A DNA stretch of 64,000 nt from Daucus carota subsp. sativus. Lineage: Eukaryota; Streptophyta; Magnoliopsida; Apiales; Apiaceae. The DNA lies in contig NC_030383.2 of NCBI RefSeq assembly GCF_001625215.2, positions 1,066,779-1,130,778 of the forward strand. The letters are read 5' to 3'. A model generated the notes under the pieces. It ran no database searches, had not been told where the DNA came from, and saw nothing but the letters and a program-made list of their open reading frames with translations. The position numbers and the translations under genes are program-made. Positions 1-8,569 of the stretch are shown here, piece after piece; the stretch's first letter is position 1; the number at the start of each line of letters is the position of its first letter.

Positions 1-557
1 AACCCAAAAAACTCCTCAAAGTAGCTTTTTCAAAATTAGATTTTTGGGTCTAAACCTCTATTTCAATCCGCTAAGAGCAAGTCCAACAATGTCATAACAA
101 TTGCCTTATAAATATAATAAAAAATAGTGTCCTAGTGATTTAGGACATCATTTTAATATACCAACTCCAACAACATGCCTTATTAATGTGCCTTATAATT
201 AAAATAGTAATATATTTGAATTATTGTTGGAGGGAAATGAAAAAGAGAGAGGAGAGAGATGTGTTAAAATGAGTGAAAGCTAATTTTTTATTGGTACAAA
301 TGATTTAGGACATGCATACTTGTGCCTCAAAAATAAGGCATTTGAGAGATGTCCTAGTGTTTTAAGGCACCACTAGGACATTGTTGGAGCACTCATTTGC
401 TTCAAATGCCTTAAATTTTGATTTAGGACATCAATTTGAGGCACTCTTGGACTTGCTCTAACTACCAAACACTTATATTAGCGGATTCTAGTGGTCAAAC
501 CTCTAAATCACTTAAACCTCTAATTTTGCCTCAAACCTCTAACTTCCAAACATGACC
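1..557 (-). mobile_element. Outer MITE, partial, interrupted by a second MITE
   Basis: Positions 1-71 and 459-557 together are the reverse complement of the element at 7759-8094. They share the blocks CTCCTCAAAGTAGC and CTACCAAACAC and a terminal CCAAACATGACC, which resembles CCAAACAGGGCC. The left end lies outside the window. The copy is split by the element at 75-458. It has no coding capacity. Confidence 0.75.
75..458. mobile_element. Tourist-like MITE, TIR GAGCAAGTCCAA, TSD TAA
   Basis: A 384-bp element with terminal inverted repeats GAGCAAGTCCAA (75-) and TTGGACTTGCTC (-458). TAA target duplications lie at 72-74 and 459-461. A 3-bp TAA/TTA target site is typical of PIF/Harbinger (Tourist) MITEs. 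The interior repeats TTTAGGACAT and AGGCAC and has no ORF. It sits inside the outer MITE. A fragment of the same family (CACTAGGACATTGTTGGA) occurs near 22100. Confidence 0.85.
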
Positions 558-2880
558 ATTATATAATTTAAATTAATTGATATAATTATCTAATTTCTAC
601 TATACTCTTTTGCGATAATTTAAAAGAGATCAAAATCCTTCCAAACAAGAACGAAATTCTAATACATTTTCAGATACAAATCTCCATCTCATTTTTACTA
701 TTATAAAAGTATTTTGAAATCTCGTGATCCAAACGATAGATCCATCAGACCGCTTGAAACCACAAGCTCTCGCAGCTTCGGTGGGGATAGCCGGAAGGAT
801 ATGAACAAAGAAAAGGTACAGTAGAGGGATCAAAATCACCCCTCAAGTCATTGTCCAAGAAGCACAAATGAATAATTGTGACAAATCCATTGGCGTATGA
901 ACAAGATGGGTTTTATTCATCAGTTGAATGGTCACTTTCAGCTAGAATTTGCAGAGGAGTTGTAAAGCACAAAAATAGTGAAAGAGCAGTTCCACTAAAC
1001 AACAGTGGTTGGTTTAGTACAAATTGATGGACTGGGAATGAGATTATTGGGAATTAATGCATGTGGTTTTTTTGACGTTTGATATAACGTGACAGTGACG
1101 CCATTCTACTTTTTCAGACAAGTCAATTGCTGTAGAACAAAATGTAAAAAAGGTGAAAAATAAGAGGAAATGTGGCTGGAGAATTCCATATGATTTATGA
1201 AATAAAATGGCCTTGTGACAGGCTTTTTTGCAGATCTAACTTGGCTGAGTTTGGGCTTGGAGGCCCGTATCGTAGTTTTGATTTTTAGTCCAACTTATCA
1301 AGACTTACGATCTACGAATACGGTGAAACCTCTAAATTCTAATATTATTTTATCGTGAATCCTTAATTAGTAAGTGGCGAGATTGTATTGAGATCAGGGG
1401 AGAGCCGGTACGGCGAATAAAATCGGAATAACGTGGGTTTTAATAATTGAAAATGTCAATCGCAATTTTATAATTTGGTTTCGGTTTCGACTTCAAAACT
1501 TCAGATGGATTTTATTTGTTCGGTTTTGGATAAAAAATTGTATAAACAGAAGAAAGAATTATTATACATGAATAATCAAAACTTGCGGAAGGGTATGAAA
1601 TTTCAGGCCTTTAGATGAAGAAGACAACAGTTAATATTAGTTTATATTACAAGAATAGCTCATGACAGAAACACGTCTCACAAATAAAAGCACATCTCTC
1701 ATGAATCTGCAAAATGCAAAACAAGATGGAAATGTTACAAATGTTACATGCATTATGAAAGGCAAACAAAGAGAGAATTTTTAAATGCTAAACTATGCAG
1801 AGAACGCTTATCTTGCATCTAAATAAGCGATCAAAAAAGGAACATTTATACACAGATACACGTGCAAATTCTTAATTTAAAAATTAACCTTTCATATAAA
1901 TTCGAAATAATATATAATATTTATTTTATAAATTGGTCAGTTTTTTTTGGATCGATTCCTATTTTCTAAATATAACATGAACCGAATAATCGATTCAAGT
2001 TTGATTTCTAAATTTTCAGTTTTGATTTCAGTTGGACGTCATATACTATTTCAGATTTTAGCAGTTTAGCAATTTTTAGTTTCAGTTTTATTCAATTTTT
2101 TTTTCATTTTCAAGCAGGTTGTTAAGGGTTAATTTTACATTCAGAATTATAGATTATACATTTTCCGAATGGCAGAGTTTAAACAAACAAAATTTGAATT
2201 TCTTTATTTAATCTAAATTTTTATTCTCATAATTTTCTAAAACTTGCTTCATTTTCTTTTACAGATGTAAATTACCAGTTAGTCAGCTAGTCTACGATTG
2301 TATTACTTCATTTAAATTCCGGCTAATAATATTCAATTTCATTCTATTTAATCTGTAATAAGATTTCCAAAAAAAAAAAATCTGTAATAATTTTAAAGTC
2401 TCTGCATTCCCTTAAAACATCGGCTAATCATGTATTATGCTTTTAATTAACTGTTATTTAAATCCCTTTTAATCTCACATTAACACTGCTCAATGCTCAT
2501 AACCAAATTAGAATAACACAATCTCCTATACCGTCAATATACAACAATATAAAGATAATTTCTTAATTTAGCCAGCACCATAAAATCCATAGGATATAGC
2601 TGCTTCAACTTGAATTTTAGACCTCAACACGAGTACAAACTGATCTGATCATATCCGATTCATCAGCACATTGCTGTGTAAATCATATCGCAAACTAAAA
2701 CCGAAAATATTTATTGGAATACCACTTTTTATTTTCGCAAAACCAACCTATCCCAGATCAATACTCACAAGAATAAAAATAGAAAAACAATCATCAAATA
2801 AATAAAACCAACATATCCACATCGCGGACAAAAAACAATTATTTAAATAAATAATAGAAAACGAATTCACACAATACTTG
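558..2880. other. Intergenic DNA; downstream part may be snoRNA transcript
   Basis: No supported gene. A 69-codon minus-strand ORF at 630-839 has a plausible composition but no start context, splice sites or recognisable domain, so it could be a decayed exon. About 2500-2880 lies downstream of the snoRNA genes on the minus strand and has TGATGA motifs near 2671 and 2791 without a convincing paired CTGA. The rest is AT-rich, with C-G-G-T-T-T repeats near 1430-1510 and 1970-2100. Confidence 0.5.
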
Positions 2881-2961
2881 TGAAGCATTCAGAATGAGTA
2901 GGAGGTGTTGATCATCACTTTAAAAATCGGAATATTTATAGTTCATCATCACTATGCTCAC
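2881..2961 (-). ncRNA. U24: Box C/D snoRNA, U24-like, guide to 25S AUGAGUAGGAG
   Basis: On the minus strand a terminal stem (GTGAGCAT, 2954-2961, with ATGCTTCAC, 2880-2888) encloses a C box (TGATGA in 2943-2952) and a D box CTGA at 2889-2892. The guide next to the D box is complementary to AATGAGTAGGAG (2893-2904). Plant 25S rRNA, recalled from memory, contains ATGAGTAGGAGG, which corresponds to the yeast A1449/G1450 region methylated under U24. A second box-C-like TGATGA lies internally at about 2912. The U24 name rests on guide identity alone. Confidence 0.75.
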
Positions 2962-3049
2962 AGTTGCTCCATAACAAGCAATATACTATTTATAAAAAAT
3001 AACAAGAACTGAAAATCGCTGAAGATAAAATCATCAGAAAGGATATAAA

Positions 3050-3128
3050 TCTCAATCAGCAGACACTACAAAAGTGCCTCTTCAGACGACCGTCGTGAGA
3101 ATTTGACATCCATATCATCAACTGAATC
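3050..3128 (-). ncRNA. snoR69Y: Box C/D snoRNA, snoR69-like, guide to 25S GACCGUCGUGAGA
   Basis: Minus strand. The C box TGATGA is at 3115-3120, a D or D' box CTGA at 3082-3085, and a second CTGA at 3056-3059. The guide just before the first CTGA is a 13-nt perfect complement of GACCGTCGTGAGA (3088-3100). That is a highly conserved 25S/28S segment whose C is methylated under yeast snR69 (C2948). The fifth base upstream of CTGA pairs with that C, as the box-D+5 rule requires. The 3' boundary is uncertain because another CTGA occurs at 3034-3037. Confidence 0.8.
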
Positions 3129-3221
3129 ATGTCACACACTCTCCGCTCCGTCTCATTCATTTATATTTTATTCGGAAACTAATTTCGACATCAATATATC
3201 AAATTTTACAAACTAAAGATA

Positions 3222-3305
3222 CAAGCTCAGATAATTGCACCAGCATTTCACTGACAAAGTCTCATAAGTCCAGACATAAATTAAGAGCAAAATCATCATC
3301 GCTAA
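3222..3305 (-). ncRNA. Box C/D snoRNA candidate, guide to 18S GUCCAGACAUA
   Basis: Minus strand. The C box ATGATGA is at about 3293-3299 and the D box CTGA at 3227-3230, with a weak terminal stem (AGC/GCT). The segment 3268-3278 has the sense sequence GTCCAGACATA, an 11-nt match to a conserved plant 18S rRNA segment (GGTCCAGACATAG, from memory). It precedes a degenerate D' (ATGA). The guide next to the main D box has no rRNA match that I recognise. This is less certain than its neighbours. Confidence 0.6.
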
Positions 3306-3344
3306 TCACAACTTAATCCTTAATTAACACCAAGCAATCAAATT

Positions 3345-3440
3345 AATCTCAGATAAGCTCCACATTGTGGATTTTATACAGACAATCAACATGGCATCAG
3401 TTCAGACCGCCCGTCTGCTTTTTATCCTCATCGAAATAAT
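3345..3440 (-). ncRNA. U43: Box C/D snoRNA, U43/snR70-like, guide to 18S ACCGCCCGUC
   Basis: Minus strand. A C-box-like TCGATGA is at 3428-3434, CTGA (D') at 3402-3405 and a second CTGA at 3349-3352. The guide GACGGGCGGT directly abuts the first CTGA and is complementary to ACCGCCCGTC (3406-3415). That is the universally conserved segment near the 3' end of 18S rRNA. The fifth base from the box pairs with the C methylated under yeast snR70 and animal U43. The C box is imperfect and the ends are not fixed by a strong terminal stem. Confidence 0.72.
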
Positions 3441-3480
3441 CAACAAATACACAAAATTAAATCAATAAATAAATTATTAA

Positions 3481-3572
3481 CGGGAAAGCATCAGATAATA
3501 AGCGGAGTTTTGTTCCACATAATATTTCAGTGGTTAAGCATAAAAACAATTTTAACATCACTTGCTTTCCCC
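3481..3572 (-). ncRNA. Box C/D snoRNA with double guide to the 25S 5' end
   Basis: Minus strand. A 10-bp terminal stem (GGGGAAAGCA, about 3563-3572, with TGCTTTCCCG, 3481-3490) encloses C box GTGATGT (3555-3561), D' CTGA (3527-3530) and D CTGA (3491-3494). The D guide is complementary to AATAAGCGGAG (3497-3507). The D' guide is complementary to TTAAGCATA (within 3531-3545). Both targets lie next to each other near the 5' end of plant 25S rRNA (TTTAAGCATATCAATAAGCGGAGG region, split here as two motifs). This is one of the best-formed snoRNAs in the cluster. Confidence 0.82.
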
Positions 3573-3611
3573 TTAAGAAAATAATTCAAAAATTGAAAAT
3601 TATTAAAATGA

Positions 3612-3692
3612 ATAGGCATCAGAGAATAATTTGAGAATAGTTATCAACACAAACAATCAGTGTGTAGGATAAGATTAAACATCATATGCCAT
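3612..3692 (-). ncRNA. Box C/D snoRNA, D' guide to 25S GUGUAGGAUAAG
   Basis: Minus strand. The C box ATGATGT is at 3679-3685, D' CTGA at 3657-3660, a C'-like TTGATAA at about 3641-3647 and D CTGA at 3619-3622. The terminal stem is GGCA/TGCC. The D' guide is complementary to GTGTAGGATAAG (3662-3673), a 12-nt match to a conserved 25S segment (GGTGTAGGATAAGTGGGAG, from memory). The D guide has no target that I recognise. Confidence 0.78.
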
Positions 3693-4040
3693 AAAAAAAT
3701 ATAATAATTAAACACGCTCACGCACCCAAACAATTTAAACCACCCGAACTCTCGACTTCCGATAAGCGGAGAGAATATATGTTATGCATATATAGGAAGG
3801 TCCATTTGACTCCAGTGCTAAACTAATAGAAGCAAAGGGTTGGTAAGCCATCCTGAAGATCGATATATGCACCAGTTATATCTCCTTGTGTATACATACA
3901 GATTTTTCACAAAGAGAGGGTAAACCAGATGCAAATACATAACAATATATGTTATTCATTTTAGAAAAAATAAGGCTGATTTCTAATAATCATATTCATA
4001 CCTCAGAGGCGGAGGGATGAATAAGAAAAGGCAAGGGAAG
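3693..4040 (-). other. Leader of the snoRNA transcript, possible further ncRNA
   Basis: Minus strand, between the promoter and the first clear C/D gene. A consensus-like donor (CTCTGAG then GTATGA) occurs near 4002. TCTCTTTGTG and CACAAGGAGA (about 3862-3920) can form a 10-bp stem, followed by other helices and an ACA. This could be an H/ACA RNA, but the pocket and H box are not clear enough to call. Confidence 0.35.
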
Positions 4041-4155
4041 GTGATATATATAGGGATTGATTTGGAGCTAGCCAACTAGGGTTTAGTAAGCCCATGGATT
4101 GGGTTTTGGGCTTGGCATATAAATCTGTTCATGAGCCCACTTCACAGGCCCACGG
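4041..4155 (-). promoter_or_regulatory. Promoter of the snoRNA cluster: TATA, telo-box, site II
   Basis: Read on the minus strand, a TATA stretch (4043-4052) lies just upstream of the cluster. Above it is a telo-box AAACCCTA (4077-4084), then three site II elements TGGGCY (4089-4094, 4134-4139, 4147-4152). Telo-box plus site II is the usual promoter combination of plant ribosomal-protein and snoRNA genes. It supports transcription of the cluster as one minus-strand precursor. Confidence 0.75.
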
Positions 4156-4461
4156 TTCTACAACCCAACACTAGCACTCTATCATTACACTATTATTAAA
4201 ATTAAAATATTAAAAAAATTATTATTAAGCGGAAACATTAAAAATTTAAGTCGTTTAGCTGGTATTTGGTCTACAACCAAATTTCAGAAAGAGTAAAGAA
4301 AATTGAAAGATAAAATTTTTTGAAATTGTATATTTATTATTAATTAATTAATTAAAAAAGATGTTATGCACATAAAATCTAATTAGACCCAATACAAATT
4401 AATTTTAAAATTCTAGTCAAGTATCAGACATATTTTAGGATAACTTAAAACCACAGTCTAA
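4156..4461. other. Intergenic spacer
   Basis: AT-rich DNA with no ORF, repeat or RNA motif that I can support. Confidence 0.5.
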
Positions 4462-4813
4462 GAGCATCTTCAACGGTGTTGGCTATAATAGTTGGCTAAA
4501 TTGGACCTGTGAGACATTATGTAAAATTTGCTGAACCTGTAAAACATTTTGCTACAATGGTACTGGCTATATTGGTTGGTTATAATTTAAAAATAGTATG
4601 TTATTAATATTTTAAATTGTAAAAATAGAATATATCAGTTCAATATGGTAATAAATGATGTACAATCTTCCTACAGATTTTCTTACAGACCTGTAGAGGT
4701 TCGATAAATTTAGCCATCCATAGGAGGTTGGCTCATGGTTGGAGTTGAAATCTTTTTATTTTAAGTATGCCAACTCATCTTTAGCCAAGTGCTTTAGATG
4801 GTTGAAGATGCTC
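4462..4813. mobile_element. Tourist-like MITE, TIR GAGCATCTTCAAC, TSD TAA
   Basis: A 352-bp element with TIRs GAGCATCTTCAAC (4462-) and GTTGAAGATGCTC (4801-4813), and TAA duplications at 4459-4461 and 4814-4816. Its interior (GGTGTTGGCTATAAT, GTTGGCTAAATTGGACC) is nearly the same as the element at 16894-17287, so two members of one family sit upstream of two genes of the same F-box array. The ORF starting at 4798 begins inside its terminal repeat and is not a gene. Confidence 0.88.
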
Positions 4814-5170
4814 TAAATAGTCTAAAATTTCAATACATTTTTCATATATCTGGATTTAAGGAAAGGAAAGTATTAGCTATGCAAAAACCTTTCTCAAAAT
4901 TTTCCCAAATTACATATTATATTTTATTATCGGATATATTATCAATTAACAGACATACACATACTCCCTGCATAGTGCATACCATATTAACATTACCTAT
5001 TTGGAAAAAAAAAAATGGGAAAAATTGGATACCTTTCCCGAAAGAAAAAAAAAAAAGAGATCCTTAAAAGAAACAACTGAATACACCCACAAATTCTTAA
5101 CCCTACGTGACAAAAAAAATAATTCTTAACCCTACGAAACTCCTGCCCAGAAGATCTTAAAGTTTTTTCG
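4814..5170 (+). promoter_or_regulatory. 5' flank of F-box gene 1
   Basis: It contains a short direct repeat AATTCTTAACCCTACG at about 5092 and 5121. The block CCCTACGAAACTCCTGCC is shared with the other array members just upstream of their start codons. No clear TATA box was seen. Confidence 0.45.
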
Positions 5171-6382
5171 ATGAAGAATGTGAACTTTTACATACCAGAT
5201 GAAGTATGGGAACAGATTTTTTTACGCGAGCCAGTGGAGACACTTATACGATGGAAGTGTGTTTGTAAAAAATGGAACCGAATCATCAGCGACAAGTCCT
5301 TCATCAAAGACTATGGTCTCCATCAAAAAACATCCCAAAACACACGTAAATATTTACTCCTCAACTACTGTGATCGCAAAATAGATTCAGCCCTTCCGAG
5401 CCCTTTTAATTATCGGGATCATCCACGACTCCATCGACTTAGGATCGGGCACTATGATTCCTGCTACTCAGCAGGCCTCATCGATAGAAATTCATCATAT
5501 AATGTTCTCGAATATTACAATGACATATTTTGCAGAGATCTCACTAGATGTTGTCTAGAGGTTTACGGTATTTGTGATGGTTTATTATGTTTGGCTGTTC
5601 ATGCCAATTATTTACGCGATGATTTTCCTATATTTTTATATAATCCGTTCATCAGAAAGGGGAAGAAACTAATTCCTCCTAGGCGTGCAGGTGCAGATAA
5701 CTTCACATTGTTTGTTTCGTTGTGTTTCGGGTTTCACGATGATGATTACAAAGTACTCAGGGTTCTTGCATTTCAGAATAGGTACGAGATTTATGTTTAT
5801 AGTCTGAACACCGATAGTTGGAAGTTTGTGAAAGCTGAGGTTAATATTGAAGATGGAGGGAGCTTGGAAAAATTTAATGTTCTGCCGTACCCTAAGGCCA
5901 GATTAGTAAAAGGTGTCGCGTATTTCATACAAGGTAACAGAATTATATCATATGATCTCGATGATGAGAAAATCAGGAAAATACAATTGCCGGGAGATAT
6001 GAGTTCTGCTACCCATGTTATCATGGAAGAATACGGAGAATCAATAGCTCTAATCGGATCTAATGCTCAATTTTACAATACCTATAATGTCTGGGCTATT
6101 GGCTATGGTGTGGTGATGTGGGTACTGAAACAGAGTGACAACTCTAATATATGGGAAAAAAAGTTCGATATCAGAGGGGGAGGAATTAATAAGCATCGGT
6201 GGATCCTTTATCCTGTTGTGCAAGCTATGGGAGGCTTCGTTAATAACAATGAACTTGTGATGAGGAAGTGGAAGATTTACGGTGATAAATATCTGCATCG
6301 TGAGTATTTTCTGTTCAACGTAGAAACTGGATTTCAAAAACAAATTTCAAGACCACGCGAACAAGCAAGAGGAGAATTTTAA
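5171..6382 (+). CDS. F-box/FBA protein, CPR1-like (array copy 1), C-terminally truncated
   Basis: A single-exon protein of 403 aa. The F-box is at residues 7-50 (YIPDEVWEQI, then RWKCVCKKWNRIISD) and should bind SKP1 in an SCF ubiquitin ligase. The rest is an F-box-associated type 1 domain with the usual landmarks VYGICDGLLCL, LYNPFIRKGKKL, LCFGFHDDDYKVLRV and YSLNTDSWK, which recruits the target. CPR1 in Arabidopsis limits NLR immune receptors, but the substrate here is unknown. A TAA at 6380-6382 replaces the TTA found in copies 3 and 5. The paralogous reading continues open to a stop at 6494-6496, so about 37 C-terminal residues (including NILTESLVLLTE) are lost. It may still work, because the loss lies beyond the core FBA domain. 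Confidence 0.85.
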   Translation: MKNVNFYIPDEVWEQIFLREPVETLIRWKCVCKKWNRIISDKSFIKDYGLHQKTSQNTRKYLLLNYCDRKIDSALPSPFNYRDHPRLHRLRIGHYDSCYSAGLIDRNSSYNVLEYYNDIFCRDLTRCCLEVYGICDGLLCLAVHANYLRDDFPIFLYNPFIRKGKKLIPPRRAGADNFTLFVSLCFGFHDDDYKVLRVLAFQNRYEIYVYSLNTDSWKFVKAEVNIEDGGSLEKFNVLPYPKARLVKGVAYFIQGNRIISYDLDDEKIRKIQLPGDMSSATHVIMEEYGESIALIGSNAQFYNTYNVWAIGYGVVMWVLKQSDNSNIWEKKFDIRGGGINKHRWILYPVVQAMGGFVNNNELVMRKWKIYGDKYLHREYFLFNVETGFQKQISRPREQARGEF

Positions 6383-7758
6383 CAGAGAATAAATATTTTG
6401 ACGGAAAGCCTGGTTCTACTCACTGAAACTACCATGCCTCCTTTTCCGTCCCTTGAAGTTGCAGCGACGCTGCTGGGCTGTAACAACAGCAGATGAATGC
6501 ATATCAGTTAACACAAGCTGTGTGATTCATATGAATTTTATTTCAATCTGCATAGATATGCTTCTTATATAATTTTTTTCGGATCTTGTTAGAGATCGTA
6601 TATTTACATAAGTAGTTTACATCTTCCTGCACAACTTTAGAATCTCGTCATAAAACTTGTTTAATTTCTTCTCTCTTTTTCTTGGAATCCAAAAATGGTC
6701 AGCTCTATTTCTGCCTCAAAACGAAGGTGAGATTTCGCTCCATTAGTGCTGCAAAAACTTTGAAAATTTGTACAACACATTAGCTTTTATCTATCATTTT
6801 CTCATCTGCTCTGCACTTAAACAAGTTTGCTTTAAGACTTCTTCTACAAACAGCTAATCCTGAACTAGGATTAGAAAACAACTGAAATTAATTATGGATA
6901 TCACTAACGATTATATTAATCGGGCCTTAGATATTTTCTTACTCATTCTTAACTAAAAGTTAGGATTTGAAATAAATTCTTTTTCTATTAATTGAATTCA
7001 GTCGCGACCAGGACCTTGGCTAGTCAGTCTTGGTTCCGCCACCGTTTAGAGAACATAATTGCTTAAAAAGACCTACTTAAAATCAACAGGCTCGCGCTTG
7101 ACTTCGGCAAAAATTGGTTCACGAGAACAATCAGATTCGTTTTTAAAGTAATTTTGCTGCTGGGTTTAGAAGCGACTGTCGCATGGCCTGTTAAGTTCAG
7201 AAAGTTATAACAAAATAAAATTTGAGAAGTAGCAGAATACAATAACCTGTAACATTTGGTTCCATCAAGTTGCATGTGAGTCTGTGACGGCAGGGACGGA
7301 ATTCCCGCGGAGAGGGGGGGGAGGGTCCTCCACAAACTAGGGTGGCGGGGGATGGTCCTCCACAAACTAATGATTTTGATGGTCCTTTCAAATATATATA
7401 GAAATCTCATGTAAATTTAAATTTTGTACATACAAATTCATGCATTGTCAATAAAATCTAGATTGTCCAAATATATTTTTTGCATAGAAATTTCCACCCC
7501 TCTAATTTTATTTTTTTGTGGTTTCGTCTATGTGTGATGGATTGAGCAATTTCTCCCCTTTTCAATTGTCATGAACATGAGTGGTGATCAGCACTGTAGC
7601 TTCTCTACAGCTCATTCACTGGAATTTAAAAGAGATCATGAAGAGGGTAATTAGTGTCGTCATAGTTAGATAATTAAGTACTACGTCACCTAGACGTCTT
7701 CCCTATTTTTCTCGGGAGATACTTCCGTCTTTCGTATTACAAATTGTATTGAAATATA
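6383..7758. other. 3' flank of F-box copy 1, with old duplicated segments
   Basis: 6383-6496 is the orphaned C-terminal coding tail. 6690-6790 resembles 22385-22470 and 24450-24540 (AAAATGGTC then GCTCTA/GGCACT). 7000-7140 resembles 19255-19420 (GACCTTGGCTAG, AAATTGGTTCAC). 7284-7400 holds a GC-rich duplicated phrase GGTCCTCCACAAACTA. None of it is coding. Confidence 0.55.
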
Positions 7759-8094
7759 GGCCCTGTTTGGAAAATTGAGCTTTGAAGCAAAATTAGTGGT
7801 TTGAGATGTTTTAGAAGTTTGATCACTAAAATAAGCTAATATTAGTGTTTGGTAGTTAGTAGATTGAAATAGAATTTTGGATCCAAAAAGCTAATTTTGG
7901 AAAAGCTACTTTGAGGAGTTTTTTGGATTAGCGGTTTTGGTTTGTGTCAGAAAAAACTAATCAATCAGCTATTTACCAAACAGTTTTACGAAAAACAGCT
8001 AATTCGATCCGCTAGTCAAAACATTTAATTCAATCAGCTAGTCAAAAGTTAACTTGATCCGCTAACAACTAACCGCTAATTCCCAAACAGGGCC
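7759..8094. mobile_element. MITE with TIR GGCCCTGTTTGG
   Basis: A 336-bp element with terminal inverted repeats GGCCCTGTTTGG (7759-) and CCAAACAGGGCC (-8094), flanked by ATA on both sides (7756-7758, 8095-8097). It is non-coding. The outer element at the left edge of the window is a diverged copy in reverse orientation. Confidence 0.85.
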
Positions 8095-8569
8095 ATAATA
8101 TTTTCGTGTATTTATAATCTAAATTATTAACACATCCTCAACTCCCCTCCCCCACACAAATATATTATAGGATGGACATCTGGGTGTTGACCACATAACA
8201 AAAACTAATATTTTTATAATTTATTAAATTAAAATGTAGCATAAATATTTTTATTTCGATTTTTTTTTTAAAAAGTAACTATTTTAGATATGTGGTCAAA
8301 TCTCCTAAAAATGCGTGTAAAAAGTCAAATGACTTATATAGCGGATGAGAAAAAATATTTGTTAAGGAAGTAGAAAAGAATTGATTAACATATAATTATG
8401 CCTAAAATTTGTTCGATTTAAATAGAAACTAACACTATTATTTGAGTCCCGAATATACACGACCAGGGCATGCTTATAAGACAATATCCTGATAAAACCC
8501 TACCAGAAGTTTTTGAGGTGTACTTAAACCCTAGGAAACTCCTGCCAAGAAAATCTTTGAATCTTTTCA
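8095..8569 (+). promoter_or_regulatory. Promoter region of F-box copy 2; undisturbed MITE target site
   Basis: The last 130 bp are shared with copies 3 and 4: ATTATTTGAGTCCCGA, CAGGGCATGCTTATAAGAC and CCTGATAAAACCCTACC. Two telo-box-like AAACCCTA motifs lie at about 8496 and 8527. At about 8470 the string GCTTATAAG has a single TTA, which is the empty target site for the MITE found in front of copy 4. 8240-8350 resembles part of a Stowaway-type element. Confidence 0.5.

Noticed and set aside
630-839. Minus-strand 69-codon ORF
   Set aside because: No start context, splice signals, domain or neighbouring exons; at most a relic.
3745-3780. Possible tRNA-like sequence (GGAAGTCGAGAGTTCGGGTGG, read in two parts)
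   Set aside because: There is no acceptor stem, anticodon arm or proper A and B boxes.
4798-5067. 89-codon plus-strand ORF
   Set aside because: It starts inside a MITE terminal repeat and runs through poly-A-rich flank.
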